Both the position numbers and the translations under genes were made by a program. Below are positions 43,238 to 53,790 of a stretch of DNA of 59,538 nt, piece by piece. The stretch's first letter is position 1; each line of letters begins with the position of its first letter. This DNA comes from Aquimarina algiphila (GTDB taxonomy: Bacteria; Bacteroidota; Bacteroidia; Flavobacteriales; Flavobacteriaceae), in assembly GCF_007489275.1 (NCBI RefSeq), contig NZ_VLNR01000042.1:1-59538 (forward strand), given 5' to 3'. The notes under the pieces were generated by a model. The model saw only the letters and a list, made by a program, of their open reading frames with translations, searched no databases and had not been told where the DNA came from.

Positions 43238-44209
43238 TTATTTATTATTCATTAATACGGTTTCTATTTTTGTCAATCGAGTTTCTAAATCTTTGTTTAT
43301 TTTTTGCTGCTCCTGCAATTTTTTCTCTTGGTTAATGGTATACAGTGTAAGTTCCTCTATCTTTTCGAGTAGTTTCATATTCATTAGCCCTAGCTCAACA
43401 CCATTAGTTTCCATTTCGGTAGCAGATGGTACGTTAGGTAAATGACCATTTTCTTTAATATGTTGCTGTACTTCTTCGATAGTTAATAATTTGTAGTCTT
43501 TGGTAAACACATAATCAGGAGCGGGAACACTCAAATCAACTTTTACTTCTTCTGCATGGATTTTACCTTTTACAGTAAGTTTGGAATCTGGAGTCTTGGT
43601 TCCTACACCTACATTACCATTAAATGATACTGTTTTAGGTCTAAAATTTAAAGGAACACTTTCATATACTCCATCTCCCCATGTACTTATTTCCATTGTA
43701 TTTCGAGATTCATACCATCCCACAAGCATTCTCTTGGTTTCTGAAGCATTAGATAATTTCATTTGCCAAGTATCACCACCCGTTATATCCAATCCAAGAT
43801 CGGGGGTAGTTGTTCCGATACCTACATTACCTTTCTGATCTATTATCATTGCAGTTTTAGAACCTAAAACATATGCATCTGTAGTAGCAAAGTACATTTT
43901 TGTCCCATAACTACCATCACTTCTAACATAAATACCGGCTTGAGCATTTTCTCCATTAGATGTATCAGAAGCTCCGAATGTTATTGCACTTCCAAAATGG
44001 TCACTTGAATTTTCTGGGTCTAAATGGATTGAACCTGTTGATAATCCTGGAATCGTTTGACCCCAATTATTTGACCCTCCAGAAACTTGTAATTTTGATG
44101 TTGGCGAGGTCGTTCCTATTCCCACATTACCACTAGAAGGAAATGTATTGGTTTGTGCCATGCTTAGTGTCGATATAAGTAATAGGGTACTGAATAGAAT
44201 GTTTTTCAT
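43238..44209 (-). CDS. Secreted tail-fibre-like protein at the head of the RHS locus
   Basis: 323 aa with signal peptide (ILFSTLLLISTLSMAQ) and the repeated motif GNVGIGTTSPTSKL, GNVGIGTTTPDLGL and GNVGVGTKTPDSKL, common in Bacteroidota fibre-like surface proteins. The C-terminal domain (PDYVFTKDYKLLTIEEVQQH, GHLPNVPSATEMETNGVELG) and coiled coil (EKIEELTLYTINQEKKLQEQ) closely match the 346-aa protein at 23209-24249. It probably trimerises. Phage tail fibre-like ends suggest target binding, but direct evidence is lacking. Confidence 0.7.
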   Translation of the reverse strand: MKNILFSTLLLISTLSMAQTNTFPSSGNVGIGTTSPTSKLQVSGGSNNWGQTIPGLSTGSIHLDPENSSDHFGSAITFGASDTSNGENAQAGIYVRSDGSYGTKMYFATTDAYVLGSKTAMIIDQKGNVGIGTTTPDLGLDITGGDTWQMKLSNASETKRMLVGWYESRNTMEISTWGDGVYESVPLNFRPKTVSFNGNVGVGTKTPDSKLTVKGKIHAEEVKVDLSVPAPDYVFTKDYKLLTIEEVQQHIKENGHLPNVPSATEMETNGVELGLMNMKLLEKIEELTLYTINQEKKLQEQQKINKDLETRLTKIETVLMNNK

Positions 44210-45155
44210 TATCTTAATTATTTGTTTTCTGGTTTATATTTACACTACTTGATTTAATGTTTATGTCTTAGGTGTTGAAAATGTTACTTATGTTTTAATA
44301 TTCTCAGAATAATACTGATGATATGATGTAAAAAAGTTGATAGTTTTAAAAGAAGATAAAGCCCATATCATAGCAATACCAGCCAAAAAAGTTGGTTGTT
44401 CTGTCATTTTTAATAAAGATGGTTTAGTACGTCTTCTATTCTGGGGTCGTGAAAAGAAGCCGCAAATATATATCTTGTGGTAAAACCATAGTGTATTTTT
44501 TAAATTATGGCTACAATCTTAATACTTCATAATTTCTGTTAACATCTATCTTTTATAAAAGTTTGATTATCTTTATAACCGTTCTTTAAAAATCCTCCCA
44601 AACCCTAATTAAGGGAGGACTTAAGCATTGCAAAAAATCAGTCAGTCACTGAAATAATGAAGGGGATGGGTAACCCCCTTCATTTATCCAATACTCATCC
44701 TAACCTATAGTCCTACCCTGATTAGGAATGAGTCATTGGGTAGTGTTTTTATACCTTCATTGTATTGTTTTATTCTGTTTCACATCGCAATATTAAAACA
44801 TGCCAGTTTCATTTTTCGGGACTGGGAAAAAAAATTTTATTTTTTTTATTTTTAATTTTATCGATAGAAGTATATGCCTCAGCAACGTAAAATGTTACCA
44901 AATCATTGACATCTTTGTACTATATCATCAATGCAAAAAAGTATTAAAAGCAAATACCGATATTCAACGAAATAAGTTCGGCTTGCCTTTTTGAATGTTT
45001 TTTCCAATTTTCAAAATAGTGTCTCACTTAATTAGCATAGTTTTAACTTTTACCCTATTCTTTTAATATCTTGAATATGTATACCTTTACAAGGGATCAA
45101 TGAGTATTAATAACTTCATCTTTGATTTACACCATTTTCAACTTAAAATAGAAGA
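44210..45155. other. Intergenic region with hairpins
   Basis: No supported gene. It contains a TCCTCCC/GGGAGGA hairpin at 44593-44619 similar to the DUF559 cassette arm, an ATGAAGGGG/CCCCTTCAT hairpin at 44658-44684 and REP copy 5 at 44803-44826. A start-less frame at about 44340-44483 is protein-like only in part. Confidence 0.5.
44803..44826. repeat. REP-like hairpin, copy 5
   Basis: CCAGTTTCATTTTTCGGGAC then TGGG, with stem CCAGTTTC/GGGACTGG allowing wobble. Only this distant copy is about 16.5 kb from the RAYT gene. Confidence 0.65.
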
Positions 45156-46298
45156 ATGCAACATCAAAAACATCACTTTGATCTTTCTGAAGACATCACT
45201 TATCTTAATGGGGCATACATGGCTCCTCAATTAAAATCAGTAACAGAAGTTGGACTTTCTTCTGTTGTTAAGAAGTCAAAACCTAATGAAATTTTACCCG
45301 AAGATTTTTTCACCCAAAAAGAAATCCTAAAACAACGTTTTGCCACTTTGGTCGATGCGCCAGACTATAAAAACATGGCTATAATCCCTTCTGTTTCTTA
45401 TGGTATTGCAAATGCAGCAAATAATGTTACTATTCAAAAAGGGAGTGAAATTATACTTGTAGATGAACAATTCCCCAGTAATGTATATATCTGGCGAGAG
45501 ATTGCTCAAAAACACGATGCGTTTATCACGATTATCAAGCCTCCTTTAGATTTTAAAAATCGTGGTGCAATATGGAATCAAAATATCCTTAATGCGATTA
45601 CAGAAAAGACAGCAGTTGTTGCCATGTGCAATGTGCATTGGGCAGATGGGACTTTATTTGATCTAAAAACCATAAGAGCAAAAACCAAAACCGTTGACGC
45701 TTCTTTAATTATTGATGGCACACAAAGTATTGGGGCTTTACCTTTTTCTGTTGCAGAAATCCAACCAGATGCATTAATATGTGGAGGTTATAAATGGATG
45801 TTAGGACCATACTCTATCGGAATGGCCTACTACAGTGATGCTTTTAATGACGGAACCCCTATCGAACATAATTGGATGAGTCGTTATAATAGCGAAGATT
45901 TCTCTAAATTGACTCAATATGAAGATCGTTATCAAGAAAAAGCTGCTCGATATTCGGTAGGCGAATCCAGCAATTTTGTATTAACCCCAATGTTGATTCG
46001 AGCTATCGAACAATTAATAGAATGGTCACCGGCTGCTATACAAGAATATTGCAAAACAATATCTGCATCTGCAATACAAAAGCTTAGAGATCTAGGATGC
46101 TTTATCGAAGATGATCTTCATAGGGCTCATCATCTCTTCGGAATTTATTTCCCTGAACATCTAAATTTAGAAGCATTAAAAACCAAGCTAAAAGAAGAAC
46201 AAATCTTTGTTTCTTTTAGAGGAAATGCAGTGAGGGTTTCTTGTAATATATACAATACAGAAGAAGATTTTCAGAAACTATTAAATTGTTTCAAATAG
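45156..46298 (+). CDS. Class V aminotransferase-fold PLP enzyme
   Basis: 380 aa of the fold type I class V group (cysteine desulfurase/kynureninase/isopenicillin epimerase-like). PLP-binding Lys213 lies in CGGYKWMLGPYS and the ring-stacking aspartate D187 in IIDGTQSIGALPF. The N-terminal YLNGAYMAP resembles YLNNAAxGP of this family. The lack of the active-site Cys loop of NifS/SufS makes a true desulfurase less likely. Substrate unknown. It is monocistronic. Confidence 0.8.
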   Translation: MQHQKHHFDLSEDITYLNGAYMAPQLKSVTEVGLSSVVKKSKPNEILPEDFFTQKEILKQRFATLVDAPDYKNMAIIPSVSYGIANAANNVTIQKGSEIILVDEQFPSNVYIWREIAQKHDAFITIIKPPLDFKNRGAIWNQNILNAITEKTAVVAMCNVHWADGTLFDLKTIRAKTKTVDASLIIDGTQSIGALPFSVAEIQPDALICGGYKWMLGPYSIGMAYYSDAFNDGTPIEHNWMSRYNSEDFSKLTQYEDRYQEKAARYSVGESSNFVLTPMLIRAIEQLIEWSPAAIQEYCKTISASAIQKLRDLGCFIEDDLHRAHHLFGIYFPEHLNLEALKTKLKEEQIFVSFRGNAVRVSCNIYNTEEDFQKLLNCFK

Positions 46299-46862
46299 CG
46301 GTAACTTTTCTCTTTTGAATTAAAACATTTGAGTAAATCACGTTATTTTAAAAGGTTTAAAAACAATTGCATGAAGAAAATATTTGTGATTATAGTTCCA
46401 CGACTTACACAGCAATTACAGGCTCTATTATATTAGTACTCACCAATAATATTCATGTTTTTTTTAATAGAACAACTAATCAAGGAAAAAGCTTTTAGAA
46501 AAATTTAGAGCATAGTTTTTTATAGAATTCAAACGTAAAAAATTAGTTTCATCCTTTCCAAATAAACGAATTCTATCTAGGAACTATTCAATTTCACATT
46601 ATAAACAACGGATAATAAAATTTTTGTTTTTGGGAATTTAAAAGCAATAAATTAGAAATCTTAAACTAACCCCTAAATGTATGCTTACTACAACTTTTTT
46701 TTAACCATGAGATATTGATAATCAAATACTTATTTCAAATTCAAGATGTTTTCGTAAAATAGAACTATGCTCAATCCATTATACTATCATTCCTTTTAAA
46801 TACAATTTCAAGGTATCATCATATATTAAATCAAATTAAAATTAACTATAACCTCAATTCAA
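46299..46862. other. AT-rich intergenic region without a recognised gene
   Basis: No supported ORF on either strand and no clear hairpin. It presumably holds the promoter of the secreted beta-helix protein at 46863. Confidence 0.5.
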
Positions 46863-49800
46863 ATGAAACAACAAAAATCTTTTAGTTTATTATTTCTAAT
46901 GTTCCTTCTAACCGGAATACTTAGTGCTCAAAACATTTATGTATCCAAATCCGGTAGTAATAACAATGATGGGACTTCAGAAAACAATGCATTACTAACC
47001 ATACAAGCTGCGGTAGATAAAGCAAATCCTGGCAATACAATATTAGTATCACAAGGTTCTTATAACGAAAAAGTAATTTTTAAAGGTAATGAAGACTCTG
47101 GTAATGCAGGCAATTATGTAACATTAAAGGCGATATCTAACGATGTTGTTATATCAGGAGCAGGATTAGCTGTATCAGGAAGACAAGGACTTGTCACAAT
47201 TCAGAATGCTAGATATATCAAAATAATCGGTTTTGATATTAAAGATTTTCAAACATCAAATAACAACCAAAGCCCCGTGGGAATTTATGTAGTTGGTACA
47301 AATTCTAATATAGAAATTGCTGAGAACAAAGTGCACAATATAAAACATAACAGTCAATGCTCGGGTTGTGCTGTAGGAGCACACGGTATTGGTGTTTTTG
47401 GCACTACCGAAGGTGGTATAAAAAACATTGAGCTACACGATAATGAAGTATATGATAATATACTACAAAGCAGTGAAGCTTTTGTCATAAATGGCAACAT
47501 TTCTGGCTTCATTGTTAAGGATAATTACGTACACGATAACAATAATATCGGATTTGATTTTATTGGATATGAAGGTGAATGTGGTAGCTGTCCTGAAGCA
47601 AACGATAGAGTTCGTAACGGTTTGGTGGTAGGTAATATTGCTGAAAACAATAGCTCTACAAACAACCCTTGGTATAGCGGTGAAGCCAGCGCTGGAGGCT
47701 TTTATGTAGATGGTGGTACTCATATCATTTTTGATCGTAATATTTCTACAGGTAATGATTTAGGATTCGAATTTGCCAGTGAGCAACAAGGCAAAAAAAC
47801 CGAAAATATCATCATGTCCAACAACCTAGTTTATAAAAACACACAGTTAGGCGTAGCCATGGGTGGATTTAATGCAACTAGTACGGGTAGCGCTGAGAAT
47901 ATTGCTATCATCAATAATACTTTTTATAAAAATGATGCTGGATGGGGTGCAGAAATAACTTTTCAATATAAAGTAAAAAACACCAAAATAGCTAATAATA
48001 TCATTGTTGGATCTACAAATGTTGGTAATAACTATGAAGGCTTAAACAATGGTGGTAACGCAGACATAGAGTTTAACAAAAACCTGTGGTGGGGTAACAC
48101 TACATCTGGGCAAAACAACTTACCGGGTACAACAGTGGTTTCTGATCCTAGATTTACAAATATTTCTGCGATCGATTTTACAGTTTTATCAAACTCACCG
48201 GCTATAAATGCTGGATCAACTACAGGAAGTATATCAAATTGGCCTGATCCGTTCTGGGAAGATTTTTATCCAAACGGAATAATTCCTTTAAGTGGAGAAA
48301 ATGATTTAAATGATAATAATAGAATCAAAAACACTATAGACTTAGGTGCATATGAGTTTGCATTGGTCTTAGTAACTCCTCCGACTGCTCCATCTAACCT
48401 GAGCACAAGTTTAAGTGGTTCTAACAACATATCCCTAATATGGAATGATAACGCTGATAATGAAACTGAATATCGTATTGAAAGATCGCAAGACAACAGT
48501 AACAATTTTGAGCAAATTGATGTAGTAATGGAAAACATTAGTACATATCAAGACACAAACCTAGCATTAGGGACAACCTATTACTATAGAATTAGAGGAT
48601 ATAACACTGCAGGTGCCTCAGTTTATAGTAATATATCACAAGTAACCATACCATCAGGAAATACTCCACTACCTACACCATGGAATAATGCAGATATAGG
48701 TAACCCTGTTATCAATGGAAATGCTTCCTATTCAAACGGAGCCTTTACAATCGATGCTGGCGGAGCCGATATATGGAATAATTCTGATGAATTTCACTTC
48801 ATCTATCAACCTTTAAAAGGAGATGGAGAAATTATCGCCCAAACCAATTCCATTGGCACTACAAACCCTTGGGCCAAAGGTGGTGTAATGATAAGAGAAA
48901 CATTGAATTCAACATCTAAACATGCTATGTTAGTAGCAAGTTCTGCAGAAGGAATAGCATTTCAAAGAAGAAATGTAGACAGGGGCGGTACTACACACAC
49001 AGGTATAAATGGCGCAGTTCCGGTATGGCTTAAATTGGTAAGAGCTAATACTACACTAACAGCATATCAATCGGAAGATGGTACTAATTGGATAAAAATA
49101 GGAGAAGATGAAATTACAATGAATAATGACGTCTATATAGGTTTAGCTCTAACAAGTCACAATGAAGCAGAGGTCTGCACCGCAACCTTTGCTAATGTAC
49201 TTGTTACGAATACTGATATCAGCAATCCTATAGAAATTATAATTGACGGAAACAGTTCTGATTGGGCTAACGTAACAGCAATTTCTACACAAGGCAATGG
49301 AGGTTTAACATCCTTAAAAGCCTATGACGATAACGATTACATCTATCTTTTGGCCAAAGGGACAACCAACACAAACTATATATTCTTCCTAAATACAGAT
49401 AATAACACCTCAACAGGCTATCAAAATGGCCTTTGGTCACCAGAAGGCAGCGATTATAGTATTGAAAACGGAGAATTGTTTAAATACAATGGATCTGGAA
49501 ATAATTGGAGCTGGAATTCTCAAGGCACTTCAGCAATAACCGCTGTTAAAACTTCTAATTCTATAGAACTTAAAATCACTAAATCTTTGATTTCTAATTT
49601 AGCAAATAGTATAGGAATAGGACTGGATATCGAAACTAGTTCTTGGAATACGGTAGCAACGATACCTACATCAGGTGTTCCTTTAGCATATTATACATTA
49701 CGCAGTGCCTCTGGTAACAGAAATGCAGGTAATATTCATAAAACTACTATTGTTAAAGGGTCACACCCTAATCCATTTACTAACAAAATGACTATAGACG

Positions 49801-50015
49801 TACAAACTGATAATCCTACAAAAGTGTCTATTTCTATTTTTAATATACAGGGTGAAAAATTAAAAAAATTAAAAGGAATCCCTACTTCATCCAATACATA
49901 TAGCTATAATTGGAATGGAAATAACAAAAAAGGTGTATCATTACCTGCTGGAATTTATATCGCAAAAGTAATCGTAGGTAAGGAGTTAACCACCATTAAA
50001 ATTATCAAAAATTAA
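46863..50015 (+). CDS. Secreted beta-helix/FN3 protein with T9SS sorting domain
   Basis: 1050 aa. Signal peptide MKQQKSFSLLFLMFLLTGIL (to about SAQ22). A DUF1565-like opening (IYVSKSGSNNNDGTSENNAL) leads a right-handed parallel beta-helix to about residue 480, as in polysaccharide lyases. An FN3 domain lies at about 503-597 (PSNLSTSLSGSNNISLIWND). A DUF1349-like concanavalin fold (GGVMIRETLNSTSKHAML) and a CBM9-like module (IDGNSSDWANVTAIS) follow. The C-terminal type A sorting domain (PNPFTNKMTIDV, LPAGIYIAKV) directs export by type IX secretion. It is probably polysaccharide-active, but no catalytic residues can be assigned. Confidence 0.85.
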   Translation: MKQQKSFSLLFLMFLLTGILSAQNIYVSKSGSNNNDGTSENNALLTIQAAVDKANPGNTILVSQGSYNEKVIFKGNEDSGNAGNYVTLKAISNDVVISGAGLAVSGRQGLVTIQNARYIKIIGFDIKDFQTSNNNQSPVGIYVVGTNSNIEIAENKVHNIKHNSQCSGCAVGAHGIGVFGTTEGGIKNIELHDNEVYDNILQSSEAFVINGNISGFIVKDNYVHDNNNIGFDFIGYEGECGSCPEANDRVRNGLVVGNIAENNSSTNNPWYSGEASAGGFYVDGGTHIIFDRNISTGNDLGFEFASEQQGKKTENIIMSNNLVYKNTQLGVAMGGFNATSTGSAENIAIINNTFYKNDAGWGAEITFQYKVKNTKIANNIIVGSTNVGNNYEGLNNGGNADIEFNKNLWWGNTTSGQNNLPGTTVVSDPRFTNISAIDFTVLSNSPAINAGSTTGSISNWPDPFWEDFYPNGIIPLSGENDLNDNNRIKNTIDLGAYEFALVLVTPPTAPSNLSTSLSGSNNISLIWNDNADNETEYRIERSQDNSNNFEQIDVVMENISTYQDTNLALGTTYYYRIRGYNTAGASVYSNISQVTIPSGNTPLPTPWNNADIGNPVINGNASYSNGAFTIDAGGADIWNNSDEFHFIYQPLKGDGEIIAQTNSIGTTNPWAKGGVMIRETLNSTSKHAMLVASSAEGIAFQRRNVDRGGTTHTGINGAVPVWLKLVRANTTLTAYQSEDGTNWIKIGEDEITMNNDVYIGLALTSHNEAEVCTATFANVLVTNTDISNPIEIIIDGNSSDWANVTAISTQGNGGLTSLKAYDDNDYIYLLAKGTTNTNYIFFLNTDNNTSTGYQNGLWSPEGSDYSIENGELFKYNGSGNNWSWNSQGTSAITAVKTSNSIELKITKSLISNLANSIGIGLDIETSSWNTVATIPTSGVPLAYYTLRSASGNRNAGNIHKTTIVKGSHPNPFTNKMTIDVQTDNPTKVSISIFNIQGEKLKKLKGIPTSSNTYSYNWNGNNKKGVSLPAGIYIAKVIVGKELTTIKIIKN

Positions 50016-50077
50016 ATTTGACATATGTCAACCTAATTGTTAAGCATAGAGCGGTTAATCCTTAAAAATTATTCAAA

Positions 50078-50108
50078 TCCCCTTTAAACATAGATTGTTT
50101 AAGGGGGA
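50078..50108 (+). terminator. Hairpin between the T9SS cargo gene and mfd
   Basis: TCCCCTTTAAACA pairs with TGTTTAAGGGGGA around a short loop, 63 bp behind the T9SS cargo stop codon. It lacks a T-tract on the plus strand, so terminator function is likely but not certain. Confidence 0.55.
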
Positions 50109-50172
50109 AATATAAGATCCTCAAAAATTAAAGACATCTAAGTAATGAGTCATTCTATATAAATAAGAATGC

Positions 50173-50180
50173 TATATTTG
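50173..50180 (+). promoter_or_regulatory. Bacteroidota -7 box of mfd
   Basis: TATATTTG fits TAnnTTTG. It overlaps the first codons of the longest mfd frame (ATG at 50169), so that ATG would lie upstream of the transcript and the GTG at 50199 is preferred. Confidence 0.5.
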
Positions 50181-50198
50181 CGACAAAACTATTGCTAC

Positions 50199-53100
50199 GT
50201 GAGTGCAACTTTAATCTCGCAAACTTTTTCACAGTCTCTGCAATTACAGAAACTAGGGAAAGCTATTGCCCAGTCTGAAACAAAAGTACATCTGCAAGGA
50301 AGTATTGGATCATCATTATCTTTTATCATTGAACATAGTTTTAAACAAGCCGAAAAGCCTTTTCTATGTATTTTTAACGATAAGGAAGAAGCTGCTTATT
50401 ATCTAAATGATCTAGAGCAATTACTGGGAGATAAAAATGTGCTTTTCTACCCTGGTAGTTATCGTAGGCCCTATCAAATAGAAGAAACCGATAATGCAAA
50501 TGTACTATTAAGAGCCGAAGTCCTTAATCGTATCAATTCTCGTAAGAAACCAGCATTAATCATTACATATCCCGATGCGCTATTCGAAAAAGTGGTAACC
50601 CGAAAAGAACTTGAGAAAAACACCTTAAAGATTAGCATTAATGATACATTATCTCTGGATTTTGTAAATGAAGTACTGTTCGAATATCAATTTAAAAGAG
50701 TAGATTTTGTAACCGAACCTGGCGAGTTTTCTGTTCGTGGTGGGATTTTAGATGTATTTTCGTTTAGTAATGATGAACCTTACCGAATTGAGTTTTTTGG
50801 TGATGAAGTTGATAGTATCAGAACGTTTGATGTAGAAACACAATTGTCTACAGATCAGATTAACAAAATTACAATCATTCCTAATGTAGAGAATAAAGCG
50901 CTTCAGGAAACCCGTGAAAGTTTCTTAAAATATATTGCTTCTAAGACTGTGATTTTCACAAAAGACATTGATCTGTTTTCTGCCAGAATTGATAAAAACT
51001 TTGAAAAAGCAGAAGAAGCTTTCAAGACGCTTTCTAAGGAAATTAAACACGCTACTCCAGAGGAGCTTTTTACCAATTCTGAAACATTAAAAAAACAACT
51101 GCTTAATTTTACTTTGGTTGAGATCGGAAATCGACCATTAACCAAAGCCGATTATTCTATAAAGTTTGACATAAAACCTCAACCTTCGTTCAATAAACAG
51201 TTTGATCTTCTTATCCAGAATTTAAATGAAAATCATGAAGCAGGGTTTAAGAATTATATTTTTTGTGTCAGCGAGCAACAGGCAAAACGTTTTCATGATA
51301 TTTTTGACGATGCCGATCTTGATGTAAAGCAATATGAAACTATTGTTTTTTCGGCTTTTCAAGGGTTTATAGATCACAACAACAATATCGCATGTTATAC
51401 CGATCATCAAATCTTTGAGCGATACCATAAATTCAACCTTAAAAATGGATATGCCAAAAAACAAGCGATTACCTTAAAAGAGCTTACTAATCTAGAAGTG
51501 GGCGATTATGTCACTCATATCGATCATGGGATTGGTAAATTTGGTGGATTACAAAAAATAGAAGTAGAAGGCAAAAAACAGGAAGCTATCAAATTGATTT
51601 ATGGAGAAAGGGATGTATTATATTTAAGTATCCATTCTCTTCATAAGATTTCAAAATACAATGGTAAAGACGGAAAGCCTCCGCAGATTTACAAACTGGG
51701 CTCTAAAGCCTGGAAAACACTAAAACAAAAGACCAAAGCACGTGTAAAACATATTGCTTTTAATCTAATCCAGTTATACGCCAAACGAAAGTTACAAAAA
51801 GGATTTCAGTATAATCCAGATAGCTACTTACAACATGAGTTAGAAGCTTCTTTTATTTATGAAGATACTCCTGATCAAAGTACCGCTACAGCTGCAGTAA
51901 AAGAAGACATGGAAAGTGAGCGCCCAATGGATCGTTTGATCTGTGGCGATGTTGGTTTTGGTAAAACGGAAGTTGCTATACGTGCAGCTTTTAAAGCTGT
52001 TGATAACGGAAAACAAGTTGCTATCCTTGTACCTACTACTATTTTGGCTTTTCAACACGCTAAAACATTTCGTGAGCGATTAAAGGATTTTCCGGTAACG
52101 GTAGAATATATAAATCGTTTCCGTACAGCAAAACAAAAAAGAGAAACCCTTGAAGATCTCGCTGCCGGAAAAGTAGATATTATCATTGGGACACATCAGT
52201 TAGTTAATAAAGCGGTACAGTTTAAAGACCTGGGATTACTTGTCATCGATGAAGAACAAAAATTTGGAGTATCAGTAAAAGATAAACTCAAAACCATCAA
52301 AGAAAATGTAGATACATTAACATTAACCGCCACGCCAATTCCCAGAACATTACAATTTAGTTTGATGGCTGCTCGAGATCTATCTACCATCACTACTCCA
52401 CCACCAAATCGATATCCAATTGAAACCAATGTCATACGATTTACCGAAGAAACTATTCGTGATGCGGTAAGCTATGAAATACAACGTGGAGGTCAGGTAT
52501 TCTTTATTCATAATAGAATCGAAAACATCAAAGAAGTAGCAGGAATGGTGCAACGATTAGTCCCCGATGCAAAAGTGGCTATCGGACATGGGCAAATGGA
52601 TGGTAAAAAGCTGGAGAACCTTATGCTTTCTTTTATGAATGGAGAATTTGATGTACTGGTCTCTACAACAATCATAGAAAGTGGATTGGATGTTCCTAAT
52701 GCAAATACTATTTTTATCAATAATGCCAATAATTTTGGACTTTCTGATTTACACCAGATGCGAGGTCGTGTAGGCCGAAGTAATAAAAAAGCATTTTGTT
52801 ATTTTATTACTCCGCCATATTCTGCAATGACAGAAGATGCCCGTAAACGAATAACTGCACTAGAGCAATTCTCTGAGCTAGGTAGTGGTTTTAATATTGC
52901 TATGAAAGATCTCGAAATCAGAGGAGCAGGAGATTTGTTGGGTGGAGAACAAAGTGGCTTTATTAATGAAATTGGTTTTGAAACTTATCAAAAAATATTG
53001 AATGAAGCCATTGAAGAGTTAAAAGAAAATGAATTTAAAGAACTCTACCAGGATCAAGCCAAGGAGAAGGTATTCTTAAAAGACACGCAAATCGATACCG

Positions 53101-53561
53101 ATTTTGAATTACTATTTCCTGATGATTATATTAATAATATTACCGAACGATTAAATCTATATACCGAACTCAATTCGATTAAAAACGAAGAAGAATTACA
53201 GTTATATGAAAAACGATTAGTAGATCGTTTTGGTGAACTACCAGATCAAGCAGTGGATTTACTAAATTCTGTTCGAATTAAGTGGATTGCTACAGCCATC
53301 GGAATTGAAAAAATCATCATGAAACAAAATAAACTCATTGGTTATTTCATAAGCGATCAACAATCTGGATTTTATCAAAGTCCTGCATTTACCTTTGTAT
53401 TACAATTTGTACAACAGAATCCCGGAGTGTGTAAGATGAAAGAAAAGAATACCAGAAACGGATTACGTTTATTATTAACTTTTGAAAATATTAATTCTGT
53501 TGATAAAGCATTAAAAGCACTACAACCCATCCAACCAGTAATCAGCGAAGTAAAACCTTAG
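50199..53561 (+). CDS. mfd: Transcription-repair coupling factor Mfd
   Basis: About 1120 aa from GTG 50199 (reads VSATLISQTFSQ, like the MS... start of relatives). A UvrB-homology N-terminal part (YPGSYRRPYQIEETDNANVL, then FVTEPGEFSVRGGILDVFSF) is followed by the RNA polymerase interaction domain (LEVGDYVTHIDHGIGKFGGL). The SF2 motor has Walker A DVGFGKTEVA, DEEQ in LLVIDEEQKFG, TATPIPRTL, and motif VI QMRGRVGRSNKKAF. A C-terminal TRCF domain ends it. It removes RNA polymerase stalled at lesions and recruits UvrA. Confidence 0.96.
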   Translation: MSATLISQTFSQSLQLQKLGKAIAQSETKVHLQGSIGSSLSFIIEHSFKQAEKPFLCIFNDKEEAAYYLNDLEQLLGDKNVLFYPGSYRRPYQIEETDNANVLLRAEVLNRINSRKKPALIITYPDALFEKVVTRKELEKNTLKISINDTLSLDFVNEVLFEYQFKRVDFVTEPGEFSVRGGILDVFSFSNDEPYRIEFFGDEVDSIRTFDVETQLSTDQINKITIIPNVENKALQETRESFLKYIASKTVIFTKDIDLFSARIDKNFEKAEEAFKTLSKEIKHATPEELFTNSETLKKQLLNFTLVEIGNRPLTKADYSIKFDIKPQPSFNKQFDLLIQNLNENHEAGFKNYIFCVSEQQAKRFHDIFDDADLDVKQYETIVFSAFQGFIDHNNNIACYTDHQIFERYHKFNLKNGYAKKQAITLKELTNLEVGDYVTHIDHGIGKFGGLQKIEVEGKKQEAIKLIYGERDVLYLSIHSLHKISKYNGKDGKPPQIYKLGSKAWKTLKQKTKARVKHIAFNLIQLYAKRKLQKGFQYNPDSYLQHELEASFIYEDTPDQSTATAAVKEDMESERPMDRLICGDVGFGKTEVAIRAAFKAVDNGKQVAILVPTTILAFQHAKTFRERLKDFPVTVEYINRFRTAKQKRETLEDLAAGKVDIIIGTHQLVNKAVQFKDLGLLVIDEEQKFGVSVKDKLKTIKENVDTLTLTATPIPRTLQFSLMAARDLSTITTPPPNRYPIETNVIRFTEETIRDAVSYEIQRGGQVFFIHNRIENIKEVAGMVQRLVPDAKVAIGHGQMDGKKLENLMLSFMNGEFDVLVSTTIIESGLDVPNANTIFINNANNFGLSDLHQMRGRVGRSNKKAFCYFITPPYSAMTEDARKRITALEQFSELGSGFNIAMKDLEIRGAGDLLGGEQSGFINEIGFETYQKILNEAIEELKENEFKELYQDQAKEKVFLKDTQIDTDFELLFPDDYINNITERLNLYTELNSIKNEEELQLYEKRLVDRFGELPDQAVDLLNSVRIKWIATAIGIEKIIMKQNKLIGYFISDQQSGFYQSPAFTFVLQFVQQNPGVCKMKEKNTRNGLRLLLTFENINSVDKALKALQPIQPVISEVKP

Positions 53562-53673
53562 GTAAAATCAGGATCCCATATATTAATCCAATGTTTTTTC
53601 GCAGAAAGACCTGTTTTCACTCCAGAATATTCAGGGTATAATTTTTGTTCTCATTTACAAAAAAAAAACCATT

Positions 53674-53739
53674 TATCGACAAAAAATAACACTTTAACGA
53701 TAGTTTTAGCTTGTTTTGTCGACAAATACATTTTAACGA
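53674..53739. promoter_or_regulatory. Two direct repeats before the 106-aa gene
   Basis: Copy 1 (53674-53700) begins TATCGACAAA and ends ACTTTAACGA; copy 2 (53717-53739) begins TGTCGACAAA and ends ATTTTAACGA. Both share TCGACAAA then TTTAACGA at slightly different spacing. They lie about 50-115 bp before the next start codon, a plausible tandem operator. Confidence 0.4.
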
Positions 53740-53790
53740 GGTATATATTTTTAATTTCACCCTAATTATAATAATAAACCAACATCGATT

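Noticed and set aside
44340..44483. Start-less plus-strand frame of about 45 codons with FNKDGLVRLLFWGREKK
   Set aside because: Only partly protein-like, no start codon and no neighbour supporting it; noted within the intergenic region only.
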